A DNA stretch of 64,000 nucleotides from Ruegeria atlantica (GTDB lineage Bacteria; Pseudomonadota; Alphaproteobacteria; Rhodobacterales; Rhodobacteraceae), in the NCBI RefSeq assembly GCF_001458195.1, contig NZ_CYPU01000039.1:806093-870092 (forward strand). Reading direction: 5' to 3'. The position numbers and the translations under genes are program-made. Each line of letters begins with the position of its first letter. Position 1 is the stretch's first letter. The notes beneath the pieces were generated by a model. It did not search any database and was not told the origin of the DNA. It was given only the letters and a program-made list of their open reading frames with translations. Positions 10,979 to 19,415 of the stretch are shown piece after piece.

Positions 10979-13441
10979 ATGGATCTTGTCTTTCGCTGGC
11001 TGGTTCGGATTGCTACGGGCCTGATCCTGTTGGCCGTTGCGGCTGTGGGTCTTGTCTACTTCCTGGCCAGCCAGTCCCTGCCGGATTATGACCAGACCGT
11101 CGAAGTCAGCGGGCTGCGTGCGCCGGTCGAGATCGTGCGCGACACCGCCAATGTTCCGCATATTCTGGCCGAAAGCGACCCGGACGTGTTCTTTGGCCTG
11201 GGCTATGCCCACGCGCAGGATCGCCTGTGGCAGATGACCGTGATGCGTCGCACGGCGCAGGGCCGTTTGTCCGAAGTTTTCGGCAAGCGCACTGTCCCTA
11301 TCGACAAGCTCTTGCGCCGGTTTGACCTGTACAGTCTGGCCCACCGCTCGGTCGAGGTGCAGGACGATTACACCAAAGCTGCGCTGCGCGCTTATTCTGC
11401 GGGCGTCAATGCCCGTCTGGATGAGATCAATGAGAACGCATTGGGACGCGGCGCGCCCGAGATGTTTCTGTTCAACGCATCTGTTTCGCCGTGGCAGCCC
11501 GGCGACAGCATTGCGATCATCAAACTGATGAGCTTACAACTGTCCGGCCATTTGAAAGATGAGGTCCTGCGCGCCCGTACATCCCTGATGCTGAACGATC
11601 CACAGCGGCTGGCCGATATCCTGCCAGACGTACCAGGCGCGGGCATCGCGGCGCTGCCGGAATATGCGTCTTTGTTCCCAGGACTGCCGCGCTATGCCGA
11701 AGGCACCTCGATGCCAGACTCGCCTCTGTCACCATTCCCTAGACGCGGCTTGGCCGGGGCGTCGAACGCGTGGTCGGCTGCGCCTTCGCGTTCCGCGATC
11801 GGGGGCACCCTGCTGGCCAACGACCCCCATCTGGGCCTGACCGCACCCGGCATTTGGTACTTGGCACGGCTTGAGCTTGCCAAAGGCGGTGTCATCGGCG
11901 CGACCATTCCGGGCGTACCTGCGATCATGACGGGCCGCAGTGATCGATTGGGCTGGGGCCTGACGTCGTCTTATCTGGACGATCAGGATGTTCACATCGA
12001 ACAGCTGAACCCGGAAAACCCAGAAGAATACCTGTCGCCTGATGGTTTCAAGCGGTTTCGCTCTCGCCCCTCGATCATCGAGATCAAAGGCGAAGCCCCC
12101 ATCACCCTGACCCTGCGCTGGACCGAGAACGGACCCGTCTTGCCCGGCAGCCATTACGATCTGGAAACGATCACGCCGCCCGGACACGTCGCGTCGTTGT
12201 CATGGACCGCGCTCAGCCCGCGCGACACGTCGATGACGGCTTCGATGGCATTAATGAATTCGGACAGTGTGCGCGAAGCCATCGACGTGGCCGAGCTGTT
12301 CATTGCGCCGTCGCAAAATCTGTCGCTGGTCGACAAGGACACGATCGGCATGAAGCTGATCGGCGCAATGCCTGACCGAGATCTTCGCAACCAAAGCCGC
12401 GGCCGTATCCCAACGCCCGGTTGGTTGGCCGAGAACCTGTGGCAAGGCCGCTTGCCTTATGCAAACAACCCCGAATTCGTGACGCCAGCAGGCGGGATTC
12501 TGGGCAATACAAACAACAAGATCATCGACCGCCCCTTTCCCAACCACGTCTCATACGAATGGGGCGACACCCAAAGGGTGCACCGTTGGGAACGCCTGAT
12601 GCAATCGCGCGAGGTTCACACCCGCGACAGCTTTATCGAAGCGCAACTTGATACCGTCAGCTTTACCGCCCGTTCACTTCTGCCGCTAATCGGCGCCGAT
12701 CTTTGGTTTACCGGAGCCTCTGCGCCCGAGGGCACACCGGAACGCCAGCGTCAGGTCGCGCTGGCCCTGCTGGCCGAGTGGAACGGTGAGATGAACGAGC
12801 ACCTGCCTGAACCGCTGATCTATGCCGCATGGTTGCGCGCGCTGCAAATCCGGCTGATCTCGGACGAGCTGGGGCCGCTGGCGGCCGAATACAAACATGT
12901 TGAGCCGCTTTTCATCGAACGGGTGTACCGCGATATCGACGGCGCGTCGGTCTGGTGCGACGTGCGTCAGAGCGCACCCGTGGAAACCTGTACCGACATG
13001 GCACGACTGGCGCTGGACGATGCGCTGATCTGGATCAGCGAGAAATACGGTGGTTCGCTGGAATCCCTGCGCTGGGGAGACGCCCATCAGGCCACGCATG
13101 ACCACCCGGTTCTGGGCACGGTTCCCGTTCTGCGGTTCTTCGTCAACATCCGCCAATCCACCAGCGGCGGCGACAACACCCTGCTGCGCGGGCGGACATC
13201 GGGCGAAGGGCCCAACCCTTTCCAAAACGTCCACGGTGCGGGATATCGCGGTGTCTATGATTTTGCCGATCCCAACAGTTCGGTCTTTATCACGGCCACA
13301 GGCCAGTCGGGGCATTTCCTGTCGCGCTACTACGACGATCAGGCCCAGCTTTGGCGGCGAGGTGAGTATATCCCCATGTCACTGGACATGGATCTGGCCC
13401 GCGCGGCAGCGGTCGGTGTAACCAACCTGACCCCGCGCTGA
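10979..13441 (+). CDS. Penicillin acylase-family N-terminal nucleophile hydrolase
   Basis: An 820-residue member of the penicillin amidase / acyl-homoserine-lactone acylase superfamily. Residues 8-30 form a hydrophobic signal or anchor segment. The precursor would be cut in front of Ser262 in the motif GASNAWSAAPSRS, giving an alpha chain with GLGYAHAQDRLWQM and a beta chain starting SNAW with the family segment NDPHLGL and the later beta-chain region. Family members hydrolyse amide bonds of beta-lactams, N-acyl-homoserine lactones or acylated peptides in the periplasm; the substrate cannot be assigned. The residue before the nucleophile is Ala, whereas Gly is common. Confidence 0.88.
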   Translation: MDLVFRWLVRIATGLILLAVAAVGLVYFLASQSLPDYDQTVEVSGLRAPVEIVRDTANVPHILAESDPDVFFGLGYAHAQDRLWQMTVMRRTAQGRLSEVFGKRTVPIDKLLRRFDLYSLAHRSVEVQDDYTKAALRAYSAGVNARLDEINENALGRGAPEMFLFNASVSPWQPGDSIAIIKLMSLQLSGHLKDEVLRARTSLMLNDPQRLADILPDVPGAGIAALPEYASLFPGLPRYAEGTSMPDSPLSPFPRRGLAGASNAWSAAPSRSAIGGTLLANDPHLGLTAPGIWYLARLELAKGGVIGATIPGVPAIMTGRSDRLGWGLTSSYLDDQDVHIEQLNPENPEEYLSPDGFKRFRSRPSIIEIKGEAPITLTLRWTENGPVLPGSHYDLETITPPGHVASLSWTALSPRDTSMTASMALMNSDSVREAIDVAELFIAPSQNLSLVDKDTIGMKLIGAMPDRDLRNQSRGRIPTPGWLAENLWQGRLPYANNPEFVTPAGGILGNTNNKIIDRPFPNHVSYEWGDTQRVHRWERLMQSREVHTRDSFIEAQLDTVSFTARSLLPLIGADLWFTGASAPEGTPERQRQVALALLAEWNGEMNEHLPEPLIYAAWLRALQIRLISDELGPLAAEYKHVEPLFIERVYRDIDGASVWCDVRQSAPVETCTDMARLALDDALIWISEKYGGSLESLRWGDAHQATHDHPVLGTVPVLRFFVNIRQSTSGGDNTLLRGRTSGEGPNPFQNVHGAGYRGVYDFADPNSSVFITATGQSGHFLSRYYDDQAQLWRRGEYIPMSLDMDLARAAAVGVTNLTPR

Positions 13442-13549
13442 TTTCACTGCTTCGGCAGGACCTTGCCCCTTTTGCAAGCTGCCGTGGACGCGCGCAGGTG
13501 TTTTCGCCTACGATCTGCAAGCCGACAATTCGGGACCTTGGGGGTACAG

Positions 13550-13945
13550 ATGGCCAGTTTTCGGGATATGTTGAACAATCTCGCACGCGATTACGCAATC
13601 GCGTGGAGCTCGGGCGACCCAAATGCGGTTGCCAGCTTTTTTGCACCCGACGGGCAGATCACGATCAACCGGGGTGAACCAATTGTCGGCCGTGCCGCCG
13701 TCGCAGACATGGCGCGCGGATTCTACGCCGACTTCCCGGATCTGGAAGTGCGCTGCGACATGCTGCGCTGGGCCGGATCACACGCGATTTTTGTCTGGAC
13801 GCTGGAAGGCCATCACTCAGAGACCGGCAACCACGTCGTCACGCGTGGTTGGGAAGAATGGGAATTGACCGCTGACAACAAGGTGCAAACGTCGCTGGGT
13901 TGGTTCGATGCTGACGACTATCAGCGCCAGATAGACGGGCAGTAG
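13550..13945 (+). CDS. SnoaL-like / NTF2-fold protein
   Basis: A 131-residue single-domain protein with the NTF2-like pattern: an N-terminal helix (ARDYAIAWSSGDPNAVASFF), then GQITINRGEPIVGRAAVADMARGF, and a final beta-sheet with HHSETGNHV and WEEWEL. Such proteins are small isomerases, hydratases or ligand-binding dimers; no specific activity is inferable. I use ATG 13550, preceded by a GGGGG tract, since residues before it do not fit the fold. It converges on the ABM-domain gene. Confidence 0.72.
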   Translation: MASFRDMLNNLARDYAIAWSSGDPNAVASFFAPDGQITINRGEPIVGRAAVADMARGFYADFPDLEVRCDMLRWAGSHAIFVWTLEGHHSETGNHVVTRGWEEWELTADNKVQTSLGWFDADDYQRQIDGQ

Positions 13946-13957
13946 CGGACGCCCCGC

Positions 13958-14242
13958 CTAAACGCGCGTGATCTGGTAGTCGCGCGGAATGCCTTCTGTC
14001 ACCTTGAACCAGGTCGAGGCTTTGGTTCGCGCTTGATGGGCGTCAAAGGCCGCTTGGTTTTCAAAAATTTCGTGTACGTCGAACCGACCGGGAATATCCG
14101 CGTCTTCTGTAACGTCGAATGTGATGCAACCCGGTTCGGCCCGAGTCAGGGCGATGTGGTCCGGCAACGCCTCCCGCACCTGTGTGACACGGTCGGCAGG
14201 CACCGAAATATGACCACGCAGAACCACCTTAATTTTTGCCAT
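13958..14242 (-). CDS. ABM-domain (antibiotic biosynthesis monooxygenase-like) protein
   Basis: A 94-residue ferredoxin-like-fold protein. Residues 5-80 follow the ABM pattern: VVLRGHISVPADRV, then LTRAEPGCITFDVTED, then FDVHEIFENQAAFDAHQ. Relatives include quinol monooxygenases such as YgiN and haem-degrading enzymes; they act as dimers without cofactor, or bind haem. It lies 18 bases after hflX on the same strand and may be the last gene of the hfq-hflX transcript. Confidence 0.78.
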   Translation of the reverse strand: MAKIKVVLRGHISVPADRVTQVREALPDHIALTRAEPGCITFDVTEDADIPGRFDVHEIFENQAAFDAHQARTKASTWFKVTEGIPRDYQITRV

Positions 14243-14260
14243 CGTGACCTCGCTTGTCGA

Positions 14261-15532
14261 TCAAAGCGCGGCGAACTGCGCCGCTTGCTTGTCGGTCCAC
14301 AATACGGTGATCTGAAATCCTTCATCCGTCGGCTCTTCGGATTGAACAACGTCCTGACGGAACAGCCACGCACGCTTGTTGCCTTCGGCAAATGCCAGCG
14401 TCAGAACTGTCTCGTGCCGAACCCCTTGCAAATTAACCGCGATCTCGGCCAGCAATGGTTCGATACCTTCGCCCGTCACGGCGGAAATGGCAAAGATCGA
14501 CGGGTCGCGGTCGGCCCGGGCAAACTTGGCCTCGCGCTCATCTTCGTTCAACAGGTCGATCTTGTTCCAGACCTCAAGCCGGGGCCGTTCGTCATCGACG
14601 CCCAACGAGGTCAAAATGGTTTCGACATCCCGGGCTTGCGCCTCGGTGTCTTCATCGCTGATGTCGCGCACATGCACGACGATATCTGCGCCCAGAACCT
14701 CTTCAAGTGTGGCGCGGAAGGCCGCGACCAGTTCGGTTGGCAAATTCGAAATGAACCCTACCGTGTCCGACAGAATCACCTCGGGACCATCGGGCAGTTC
14801 AACCCGCCGCATGGTCGGATCCAGCGTGGCAAACAGCATGTCCTTTGCCATTACCTCGGCCCCGGTCAGGCGATTGAACAAAGTTGATTTACCGGCGTTC
14901 GTATAGCCCACCAACGCAACAATCGGATATGGCACCTTGGCCCGAGCAGCTCGGTGCAAGGTCCGGGTCTTGATCACCTTCTGTAATTGACGGCGCAGGC
15001 GCACAAGCTGATCGTCGATCGCCCTTCGGTCAGCCTCGATCTGGGTTTCACCGGGACCACCGACAAACCCCAATCCACCCCGCTGACGTTCAAGGTGGGT
15101 CCAGGCGCGAACCAGACGCGTACGCTGATAGCTGAGCGCGGCCATCTCGACCTGCAGCACACCTTCGCGGGTCCGAGCGCGGTCGCTGAAAATCTCCAAA
15201 ATCAACCCGGTCCGATCGAGGATTTTAACCTTCCACGCTTTTTCCAGATTGCGTTGCTGAACAGGGGTAACCGGCCCGTCAATCAGAACCAGCTCGACCT
15301 CGGCGTCATGGAACCGTTCGCCCAGCTCCTCGATCTTGCCGGTCCCGAACAACAGCCCCGGCTGAGCACGTGGCAGACGCACAATATCGGACCCGATCAC
15401 ATCCAGATCGGGCAAAGCGGCAGCCAGTGCCACCGCCTCTTCCAGCGCCGGTCCAGGGACACGGCGCTGTTCATCTGATTTGATTTCCGGATGCAGCACC
15501 CAAGCCCGGGTGCGCGTCCTTTCATGTTCCAT
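14261..15532 (-). CDS. hflX: Ribosome-associated GTPase HflX
   Basis: A 423-residue GTPase that binds ribosomes and splits stalled 70S particles. An N-terminal HflX domain (GTGKIEELGE, VELVLIDGPVTPVQQRNLE) and a coiled linker carrying the HflX signature GGPGETQIEADRR precede the G domain: G1 GYTNAGKSTLFN, G3 DTVGFISNLP, G4 NKIDLL, G5 SAVTGEG. The ATG overlaps the hfq stop by one base (TGATG), which couples translation; this hfq-hflX order is widespread in proteobacteria. A TTG codon just upstream is also in frame but less likely. Confidence 0.96.
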   Translation of the reverse strand: MEHERTRTRAWVLHPEIKSDEQRRVPGPALEEAVALAAALPDLDVIGSDIVRLPRAQPGLLFGTGKIEELGERFHDAEVELVLIDGPVTPVQQRNLEKAWKVKILDRTGLILEIFSDRARTREGVLQVEMAALSYQRTRLVRAWTHLERQRGGLGFVGGPGETQIEADRRAIDDQLVRLRRQLQKVIKTRTLHRAARAKVPYPIVALVGYTNAGKSTLFNRLTGAEVMAKDMLFATLDPTMRRVELPDGPEVILSDTVGFISNLPTELVAAFRATLEEVLGADIVVHVRDISDEDTEAQARDVETILTSLGVDDERPRLEVWNKIDLLNEDEREAKFARADRDPSIFAISAVTGEGIEPLLAEIAVNLQGVRHETVLTLAFAEGNKRAWLFRQDVVQSEEPTDEGFQITVLWTDKQAAQFAAL

Positions 15533-15771
15533 CAAGAGGCGTCTTCGCCCTCATACAGGTTGATCGGCTGCGACGGCATGATCGTTGAAATTGCGTGTTT
15601 GTAGACCAGCTGCGACTGTCCGTCGCGGCGCAACAATACGCAGAAATTGTCGAACCAGGTGATGACACCCTGCAATTTCACACCGTTGATCAGGAAAATT
15701 GTGACAGGGACCTTTGCTTTCCGTACATTATTCAGGAACGCGTCCTGCAGATTCTGTCTGTCCGAAGCCAT
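15532..15771 (-). CDS. hfq: RNA chaperone Hfq
   Basis: A 79-residue Sm-like protein that forms a hexamer and pairs small RNAs with mRNAs. Sm1 is at about residues 19-48 ([15 protein letters not shown], then [13 protein letters not shown]) and Sm2 carries the diagnostic YKHAIST. The short C-terminal tail is typical of alphaproteobacteria, where Hfq is also known to affect nitrogen-fixation genes. It lies 126 bases downstream of trkH, so it probably has its own promoter, although I could not pick one with confidence. Confidence 0.98.
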   Translation of the reverse strand: MASDRQNLQDAFLNNVRKAKVPVTIFLINGVKLQGVITWFDNFCVLLRRDGQSQLVYKHAISTIMPSQPINLYEGEDAS

Positions 15772-15897
15772 ATTATTATAATCTCGCCATTGTTCTTGCT
15801 ACGCGCTGCGGACCAACGCGCTACCTCTGGCAGAGTATGGAGTGTCATTAACCGATATTCCAGATGAAAAATAAGGTGTCGGCAAAGGTGAGGATTC

Positions 15898-17436
15898 TTA
15901 GTCTCGCCAGAGGGTTGGCGTAATCAGCGCAATGATCGCCAATGTTTCCAACCGTCCGATCACCATCGCCGCACACATGGTCAGCTTTGCGCCCCAGGGC
16001 AAATCGACCAGACGGATGGGAACATCGGTGGCCAGTTCAATCAACGGCCCGGTGGTGCTGAGCGCCGCGACGCTGAGGACCATCGCCTGTTCGAACCCCG
16101 ACCCCATCGCGGCCAGCAGCAGATTGAACAGTGCTGCGGTCAAGGCGAACATCATCAGGAAGATCCAGGCGATAAAGGCCCCGTCGCTTTGAATGCGACG
16201 GTTACCGCCGCCAATGCCACTAACGGATGAGGGATAGATCAACCGATCAATCTCACGCGCGCCATTGAGGTACAGGGCAAAGACCCGCAACAGTTTGACC
16301 CCGCCCGCCGTTGTGGCCACCCCTCCTCCGATCAGGGCGAGGCCCATCAGGATCAGCCCGGGGGTGCCAAGGCCGGACAATTGCTGCGCATCGTTCCAGT
16401 TTGCGCTTTCGAATCCGGCTGTGGTCAGGAAAGACAACGCCGTAAAGATCATGCCCCAGATCACGCTAAGTGCCTGAAGCGGTTCCAACTGATTGCCGAT
16501 TTCCAGAACGCCGGCCCAGACGCGCGCGAACAACAGTGCCGCGACGACACCCACAATCATCAGGCCAATCCGGAATTCGGGGTCTTGGTCCAGCCGGGAA
16601 TAGCCTGTGGTTGCCGTATCGGTCGAAAAGGTCAGCCGCGACAAGGCGAAGAACAGGAACAGAAACAGGATCGCCTCGCCCGTTATTCCAGCCTGCGCCC
16701 CCTCCAGCCCTCCGACCGGAGATATCCCCGACGTGGCCATGGTTGACATGGCGTGACACACGGCAGTCAGGCCGTTTTCTCCGGCGATCAGCAGCAGGAT
16801 CCATATGGTTGCGGTCAGACCGGTATAAACTGGTGTCAAGGTCCGGGTCACACGGATCAGACGGCCGCGGGGGTCGACCACTTCGCTTTGTGCGACGCCC
16901 GACACAGGGCGACCGGGCTGGCCGCGCGCCGTAATCTCGAACCCACCTAGCGACAAGGGCGCCAGAATTGCAGCCGCAGCAATCCACATCAGCAAGCCGC
17001 CCATCCAGCCGACCAAAGCACGCCACAGGTGCAGCGGTGCGGTCAGGCGATCCGGGTCCAGAAACAGATCTGCACCGGTGGTGGTCACAGCACTGACCAT
17101 ATCAAAATACGCATTCAAAAAGGTGGTGTTGCCCAAGGCATCATGCAGCGGAATCGCCAGAAACAGCGGCAAAACGGTAAAACACCCCAACAACACGGCC
17201 AGTTGCCCCAGCGTCCCACGTCGCGGCACCCGGTTTGATGCTGCCACAGCGATCGTGGATACCACGAACAGTCCCAGAAGGCCGGAGTAGAAAAAGGATC
17301 GCGACGTGTCGTGATCATCCAAGGCCAGCGCGTAAATCGCTGGAATCCACATCGACAACGCAGCGATTCCCGAGATCAACAGAAACAGCGGCAATCGCTG
17401 AGTCAAAGTGATCTGTTGTCTCAGAGCGCGCGCCAT
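15898..17436 (-). CDS. trkH: Trk/Ktr potassium uptake membrane subunit TrkH
   Basis: A 512-residue integral membrane protein that moves potassium through the inner membrane. The four P-loop-like repeats of the family are visible in part: VSAVTTTGADLF, MSTMATSGISPVGG, FLTTAGFESANW and ALSTTGPLIELAT. The start ATG overlaps the trkA stop by one base (TGATG), and TrkA is the regulatory partner that gates this channel with NAD(H). Length is normal for the family. Confidence 0.95.
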   Translation of the reverse strand: MARALRQQITLTQRLPLFLLISGIAALSMWIPAIYALALDDHDTSRSFFYSGLLGLFVVSTIAVAASNRVPRRGTLGQLAVLLGCFTVLPLFLAIPLHDALGNTTFLNAYFDMVSAVTTTGADLFLDPDRLTAPLHLWRALVGWMGGLLMWIAAAAILAPLSLGGFEITARGQPGRPVSGVAQSEVVDPRGRLIRVTRTLTPVYTGLTATIWILLLIAGENGLTAVCHAMSTMATSGISPVGGLEGAQAGITGEAILFLFLFFALSRLTFSTDTATTGYSRLDQDPEFRIGLMIVGVVAALLFARVWAGVLEIGNQLEPLQALSVIWGMIFTALSFLTTAGFESANWNDAQQLSGLGTPGLILMGLALIGGGVATTAGGVKLLRVFALYLNGAREIDRLIYPSSVSGIGGGNRRIQSDGAFIAWIFLMMFALTAALFNLLLAAMGSGFEQAMVLSVAALSTTGPLIELATDVPIRLVDLPWGAKLTMCAAMVIGRLETLAIIALITPTLWRD

Positions 17437-18812
17437 CAGAAGAAATCGATTGAAACCTGCATCAGGCGCTCAACCTCGGGCACGTCCTTGGCCATCGCAA
17501 AGATCGCCACCACGTCCTTTTCGTCGATCCGCAGGCTGCCTGTCGGGCGCAAAAGCTCATCGCCTTTTCGGACGGCACCCACCAGAACGCCTTCGGGAAA
17601 ATCGATATCCCGCAGCTTCTGTCCTGCCATTGGTGAGGTCGATAGCACCTCGGCCTCGATCACTTCTGCCTCGGCATCCCCGATAGAATAGACCTGCCGC
17701 ACTCGCCCGTGGCGAATATGGCGCAGGATCGAGCTGACAGTGGTTGCACGCGGGTTGATATAGGCGTCGATCCCCAGCGGCCCCATCAGGGCCACCATGC
17801 TTGGATCATTGATCAAGGCAATCGCCAAGGCACAACCTTCGGCCTTGGCCCGTACAGCAGCCAGCATGTTGGCGCGGTCGTCATCGGTGACCGCCAGCAT
17901 CGCGTCGGCGCGTTCGATCCCGGCCTCGCGCAACAAGGCGGCATCAAGCCCGTCGCCATTCAGGACAATCGTCCGCTCCAGTGTTTCGGCGGCTATTTCA
18001 GCGCTTTGGCGATCACGCTCGATCACCTTGGCACGCACACGGCTTTCACGTTCTTCCAGCGTTCGGGCAACTTCCAGACCGACATTTCCGCCGCCCACAA
18101 TTACCACGCGGTCCTGCTTTTTGTGGGTCTTGCCGAAAACCTCCATCGTGCGATCCAAGTCTTTGACATTGGTAAAGACATAACATTCGTCGCCGACAAA
18201 CAGCTGATCTTCGGATTCAGGCGCAAATAGCGTGCCATCGCGCCGGACACCGACAACGATTGAGCTTAGCGTCGAAAACAGGTCCGTGAGCTGCCGCAAG
18301 GGTGTGTTCACGATGGGGCAATCTTCGTCGATGCGAATGCCCAGAAGCTGCGCCTGCCCATCCATGAACATCTCAGTATCAAAGGCGGACGGGGCCGAAA
18401 GGCGGCGCATAGCGGCGGCTGCAACTTCGCGTTCGGGGCTGATCACGACATCGATGGGCAAGTGGTCACGACGGAACAGATCTGAATGGATCGCCTGCAA
18501 ATACGATTTCGCCCGCAATCGCGCGATCTTGCGTTGGATGGAAAAGATCGAATGCGCCATCTGGCAGGTGACCATATTCACCTCGTCCGAATGGGTCGCT
18601 GCGATGATCATATCGGCATCACGCGCGCCAGCACGCTCAAGCACGTCAGGATAGCTTGCAAACCCAGCAATCCCCTGAACATCCAGCGTTTCTGTTGCCC
18701 GGCGCACCAGATCGGGATTGTTGTCCACCACCGTTACGTCATTCAGTTCGCCCGACAAGTGACGTGCGATCTGCCAGCCGACCTGCCCGGCACCGCATAT
18801 GATGACCTTCAT
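17436..18812 (-). CDS. trkA: Trk potassium uptake regulatory subunit TrkA
   Basis: A 458-residue cytoplasmic protein with two RCK (TrkA-N/TrkA-C) units. The first Rossmann motif is at the very start (MKVIICGAGQVGWQIARHL) and the second near residue 237 (VIVGGGNVGLEVARTL); each is followed by a C-terminal ligand domain. It binds NAD(H) and nucleotides and controls TrkH. I start at ATG 18812 because the Rossmann strand begins there, although 29 further codons are open upstream. It faces the lipoprotein gene at 18909 across a region that contains an inverted repeat. Confidence 0.95.
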   Translation of the reverse strand: MKVIICGAGQVGWQIARHLSGELNDVTVVDNNPDLVRRATETLDVQGIAGFASYPDVLERAGARDADMIIAATHSDEVNMVTCQMAHSIFSIQRKIARLRAKSYLQAIHSDLFRRDHLPIDVVISPEREVAAAAMRRLSAPSAFDTEMFMDGQAQLLGIRIDEDCPIVNTPLRQLTDLFSTLSSIVVGVRRDGTLFAPESEDQLFVGDECYVFTNVKDLDRTMEVFGKTHKKQDRVVIVGGGNVGLEVARTLEERESRVRAKVIERDRQSAEIAAETLERTIVLNGDGLDAALLREAGIERADAMLAVTDDDRANMLAAVRAKAEGCALAIALINDPSMVALMGPLGIDAYINPRATTVSSILRHIRHGRVRQVYSIGDAEAEVIEAEVLSTSPMAGQKLRDIDFPEGVLVGAVRKGDELLRPTGSLRIDEKDVVAIFAMAKDVPEVERLMQVSIDFF

Positions 18813-18839
18813 GTTTCTGGCCCTTCTGCCTGAAATCCT

Positions 18840-18883
18840 TGAATGACAGATGCCCCTAAAGTGGTCAATTGAATTGTCATTCA
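18840..18883. promoter_or_regulatory. Inverted repeat between trkA and the divergent lipoprotein gene
   Basis: TGAATGACA (18840-18848) and its exact reverse complement TGTCATTCA (18875-18883) are separated by 26 bases, with centres 35 bases apart. Between them lies a smaller palindrome CAATTGAATTG (18866-18876). The position in the 96-base divergent gap suggests a regulator site; no regulator is identified. Confidence 0.45.
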
Positions 18884-18908
18884 GACAAAGCTGGGGCAAG
18901 ATAACCCT

Positions 18909-19391
18909 ATGAAATCAGTGCTTCACTTACTAATTCCTTTGACCGTCCTGTCCGCATGCAGCGGCCCACTTTCGTTGTACTATCGCGAAGGTGAAAGCGT
19001 GTCGCGCGCGCAATCCGAGACTACGCAATGTCAGGTTAAGGCGGTAAATGACGTTCCCGTCGCCAATCAGGTGCGGCAAAGCCCGCCCACATACTGGCCG
19101 GGACGCACTTATTGCGACAACAGGGGGCACTGCTATCGCTCGCCTGGTTGGTGGGAACCCGGGCGCGTGTATACGGTCGACGTGAATGCCGGTCTACGCA
19201 ATCAGGTCGAGGCCCAATGCATGGCAAAAAAAGGCTTTCGTCCGGTCAGCCTGCCACCCTGCAAACAGAGCGTAAAGTCTCAGGTTCCACCTGCGCGCAC
19301 AACGAAACTGCCGCCGCTAGGAACCCAATCCTGCTATGTGAAGTTCGACGACGGCTCGTTTCAGATAATCAACCCGGGTCAGGCAGGGTAA
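18909..19391 (+). CDS. Cysteine-containing lipoprotein of unknown function
   Basis: A 160-residue protein with signal peptide and lipobox LSAC (Cys17), so it is predicted to be lipid-anchored. The mature part has at least six further cysteines, in TQCQVK, TYCDNRGHCY, AQCMAKKG, PPCKQ and QSCYVKF, and a Tyr/Trp/Pro-rich patch. Even cysteine numbers suggest disulfides in the periplasm. No known family is recognised. It is the only plus-strand gene inside the otherwise minus-strand ntr-trk-hfq cluster, sitting divergent to trkA and convergent to ntrX. Confidence 0.75.
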   Translation: MKSVLHLLIPLTVLSACSGPLSLYYREGESVSRAQSETTQCQVKAVNDVPVANQVRQSPPTYWPGRTYCDNRGHCYRSPGWWEPGRVYTVDVNAGLRNQVEAQCMAKKGFRPVSLPPCKQSVKSQVPPARTTKLPPLGTQSCYVKFDDGSFQIINPGQAG

Positions 19392-19395
19392 TGTC

Positions 19396-19415
19396 CCGGC
19401 GGATTACTCCGCCGG
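19396..19415. terminator. Hairpin at the ntrX / lipoprotein convergent junction
   Basis: A perfect 8-bp stem CCGGCGGA / TCCGCCGG with a TTAC loop. The loop bases include the ntrX stop codon. It can form in transcripts of both strands, but neither side has a T-run, so termination ability is uncertain. Confidence 0.45.
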
